NCBI GenBank assembly: GCA_020053845.1
Contig: JAGVMI010000040.1
Location: forward strand, 1-7,687
DNA length: 7,687 bases
From: Candidatus Babeliales bacterium
GTDB taxonomy: Bacteria > Babelota > Babeliae > Babelales > Vermiphilaceae
Direction of reading: 5' to 3'
Part shown: one piece after another, positions 6,432 through 7,687 of the stretch
Numbering within the stretch: the first letter of the stretch is position 1
How the letters are laid out: each line of letters begins with the position of its first letter
Made by a program: the position numbers and the translations under genes
The notes under the pieces: model-generated
Told to the model about the DNA's origin: nothing
Seen by the model: the letters and a program-made list of their open reading frames with translations, nothing else
Databases searched by the model: none

Positions 6432-7013
6432 ATGAACCTTATATTTAAACGTACGCTGCTTACTATAATGCTAGTGGGCCTGACTACAGGCGCTAAAGCG
6501 GATTTAAGCGAAATAATGCCTAAACCTGAAGTTTCATCTGCATCTTTGTTTACCACAACTCAAGTGCCTGTTTTATCATGGATGCTTGCAGCAGGAGCTA
6601 TGTACACCGCGTTGTCGGTCAAAAGCATTATAGATGCCTTCTGTCAACATGCGCCCGACAATACTAACAGAGCTCATCAGAATCACACTCAGGAAAGCTT
6701 TGGCTGGAAGCTTGCTAAGCTTGGCTTATGGACAGCAGGAGCAGTGGCTACTCTTGATTACGCAAACCGCACATATCAAAGCTTGAACAACAGTATCATT
6801 GCTGGATATATAAACTCTGCAGGCTTTCCTCAAGGCGTACTAGGCAACTTATCTCTTATCCGAGAAAGAGCTGAAGAAGTAGCTAAGAAAGCCCTAGGCA
6901 GTACGAGCAAGGCAGCAGAAGCTGCGGCCGCTAAAGTTATCAGTGTAGCCAAGAATGCATCGTCGGTAACTGACAGCAATCCTGGCCTTCATTTGCACAT
7001 AACCAAGTCCTAA
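6432..7013 (+). CDS. Secreted or membrane-anchored protein of unknown family, 193 aa
   Basis: Not recognised. Residues 1-23 form a good signal peptide: positive N-end with K6 and R7, hydrophobic core LLTIMLVGL, and an AKA cleavage site before DLSEIM. Two further hydrophobic stretches, about 45-66 (VPVLSWMLAAGAMYTALSV) and 93-108 (KLAKLGLWTAGAVATL), could span or enter a membrane. Between them is a polar, His/Asn-rich link (71-88). The C-terminal part from about 140 is a charged then alanine-rich helix (RERAEEVAKKALGS, then AAEAAAAKVISVAK) ending in a short tail with HLHITKS. No catalytic motif is visible. It lies after the ABC operon but has its own leader of almost 200 bases, so it is probably a separate unit. 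An envelope or exported role is all that can be inferred. Confidence 0.8.
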   Translation: MNLIFKRTLLTIMLVGLTTGAKADLSEIMPKPEVSSASLFTTTQVPVLSWMLAAGAMYTALSVKSIIDAFCQHAPDNTNRAHQNHTQESFGWKLAKLGLWTAGAVATLDYANRTYQSLNNSIIAGYINSAGFPQGVLGNLSLIRERAEEVAKKALGSTSKAAEAAAAKVISVAKNASSVTDSNPGLHLHITKS

Positions 7014-7062
7014 ATCGCCTAGTTAATATGCAAACACCGTAGCCTGAAAAGCATCATGGCGG

Positions 7063-7068
7063 TATACT
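7063..7068 (+). promoter_or_regulatory. Candidate -10 box upstream of trhO
   Basis: TATACT differs from TATAAT at one base. A poor -35 (TAGCCT, 7040-7045) lies 17 bases upstream. If real, transcription would start close to 7075, at the foot of the hairpin that follows. Confidence 0.3.
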
Positions 7069-7073
7069 AAGCG

Positions 7074-7102
7074 GTAATAAAGTTCTTACATACCTTTATT
7101 AC
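7074..7102 (+). other. Perfect 9-base inverted repeat between the orphan gene and trhO
   Basis: GTAATAAAG (7074-7082) and CTTTATTAC (7094-7102) enclose an 11-base loop; AGGCGTTTTT follows. It could end transcription of the preceding gene, or be a 5' stem on the trhO mRNA just ahead of the start at 7119. The AT-rich stem and the five bases between stem and T-run make it a poor classical terminator. Confidence 0.5.
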
Positions 7103-7118
7103 AGGCGTTTTTAGGCAT

Positions 7119-7687
7119 ATGGAAAAAATCATCTTGTTTTATAAGTACGTTGCCATTCAGGATCCATCTGCGATCTTGGACTGGCAACGTTCTCTTTGTA
7201 CCCAGTTAGGCCTTGTCGGCCGTATTCTTCTGGCCAAAGAAGGCATCAATGGTACCCTTGCAGGTGAACATGAAAGTCTGCAGGCTTACCAGGCTGCTAT
7301 GGATGCACATCCTCTTTTTTGCAGCATAGATTTTAAAGAGAGTGAGGGCACTAAGGCATGCTTTCCACGCCTGCAAATAAAGATCAAAACGTCGATTGTT
7401 AATATGGGCGCACACGATGCTTCCACTATCGACATGTCACTCACCGGCGAGCATCTTGAGCCAGGCCAGGCACATGCCCTGCTCAGCAATCGCCCAGAAG
7501 ATCTTATCGTACTTGATGCGCGTAATAACTTTGAATCCCGCATTGGTACTTTTGAAGGCGCTATTACTCCTGACATCGATAACTTCCGCGATTTTCCCGC
7601 CTACCTTGATGCACACGCAGATCTTTTTAAAGATAAGCAAGTGCTCATGTTCTGCACGGGTGGTGTATGCTGCGAGCCTGCAACTGC
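7119..7687 (+). CDS. trhO: tRNA uridine(34) hydroxylase TrhO (rhodanese-domain, YceA family), N-terminal part cut by window end
   Basis: Cytoplasmic enzyme that makes 5-hydroxyuridine at the tRNA wobble position in an oxygen-dependent way. The first 189 codons are present and the gene continues past the right edge. Seen: N-terminal domain starting MEKIILFYKYVAIQDP, with RILLAKEGINGTLAG (35-49), which is typical of the family; then the rhodanese domain with LIVLDARNNFESRIGTFEGAI (129-149), PDIDNFRDFPAYL (151-163) and the active-site loop VLMFCTGGVCCEPAT (175-189), in which C179 is the catalytic cysteine position. The family loop usually reads CTGGIRCEK; here R is C184 and K is P187. The start is chosen because it matches family N-termini; the ribosome site is weak (TTAGG, 3 bases before the ATG). 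It sits alone after a hairpin. Confidence 0.93.
   Translation, partial: MEKIILFYKYVAIQDPSAILDWQRSLCTQLGLVGRILLAKEGINGTLAGEHESLQAYQAAMDAHPLFCSIDFKESEGTKACFPRLQIKIKTSIVNMGAHDASTIDMSLTGEHLEPGQAHALLSNRPEDLIVLDARNNFESRIGTFEGAITPDIDNFRDFPAYLDAHADLFKDKQVLMFCTGGVCCEPAT

Noticed and set aside
7206..7640. Three minus-strand frames near the right edge
   Set aside because: All are antisense to trhO, whose family match is unambiguous.

Overview
This window looks like a piece of a bacterial chromosome with moderate G+C and a compact layout: mostly ORF with short gaps. Shine-Dalgarno sequences (AAGGAG-like) and sigma70-type promoters are readable. Two genes encode proteins with signal peptides but no recognisable family at first sight. 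Together with the transport-heavy content (aquaporin, amino-acid/dicarboxylate-type symporter, ABC-2 exporter), this would suit a host-associated or reduced lineage such as Candidatus Dependentiae or a chlamydia-like bacterium. That placement is a weak inference from gene style, not from a marker gene. No mobile element, tRNA, rRNA or CRISPR array is visible.

Layout from left to right: (1) the 5' part of an aquaporin gene on the minus strand, cut by the window start. (2) A divergent 231-base gap, then a secreted or membrane protein of 303 aa on the plus strand that reads as an inactivated relative of M48 zinc metallopeptidases. (3) A strong bidirectional terminator between this gene and a convergent minus-strand sodium/proton:dicarboxylate-type symporter of 390 aa. 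(4) A gap of about 300 bases holding divergent promoters and a short GC-rich hairpin. (5) A four-gene plus-strand operon with one ABC ATPase followed by three different ABC-2 permeases; it is preceded by a perfect-consensus TTGACA-16-TATAAT promoter and followed by a hairpin. (6) A 193-aa secreted orphan. (7) The first 189 codons of trhO (rhodanese-domain tRNA uridine hydroxylase), cut by the window end and carrying an unusual residue in the active-site loop.

The operon in (5) is the most coherent unit. The ATPase powers export, and the three permeases are tightly spaced (18 and 14 bases, then a 4-base ATGA overlap) and share a C-terminal [R][LV]DP ending, yet only two ABC-2 subunits are needed for one transporter. 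The first two permeases are clearly closer to each other than to the third. The best candidates for something undescribed are the three-permease/one-ATPase arrangement and the degenerate M48-like protein, in which HExxH has become FELAY while the third zinc-ligand glutamate position is kept.
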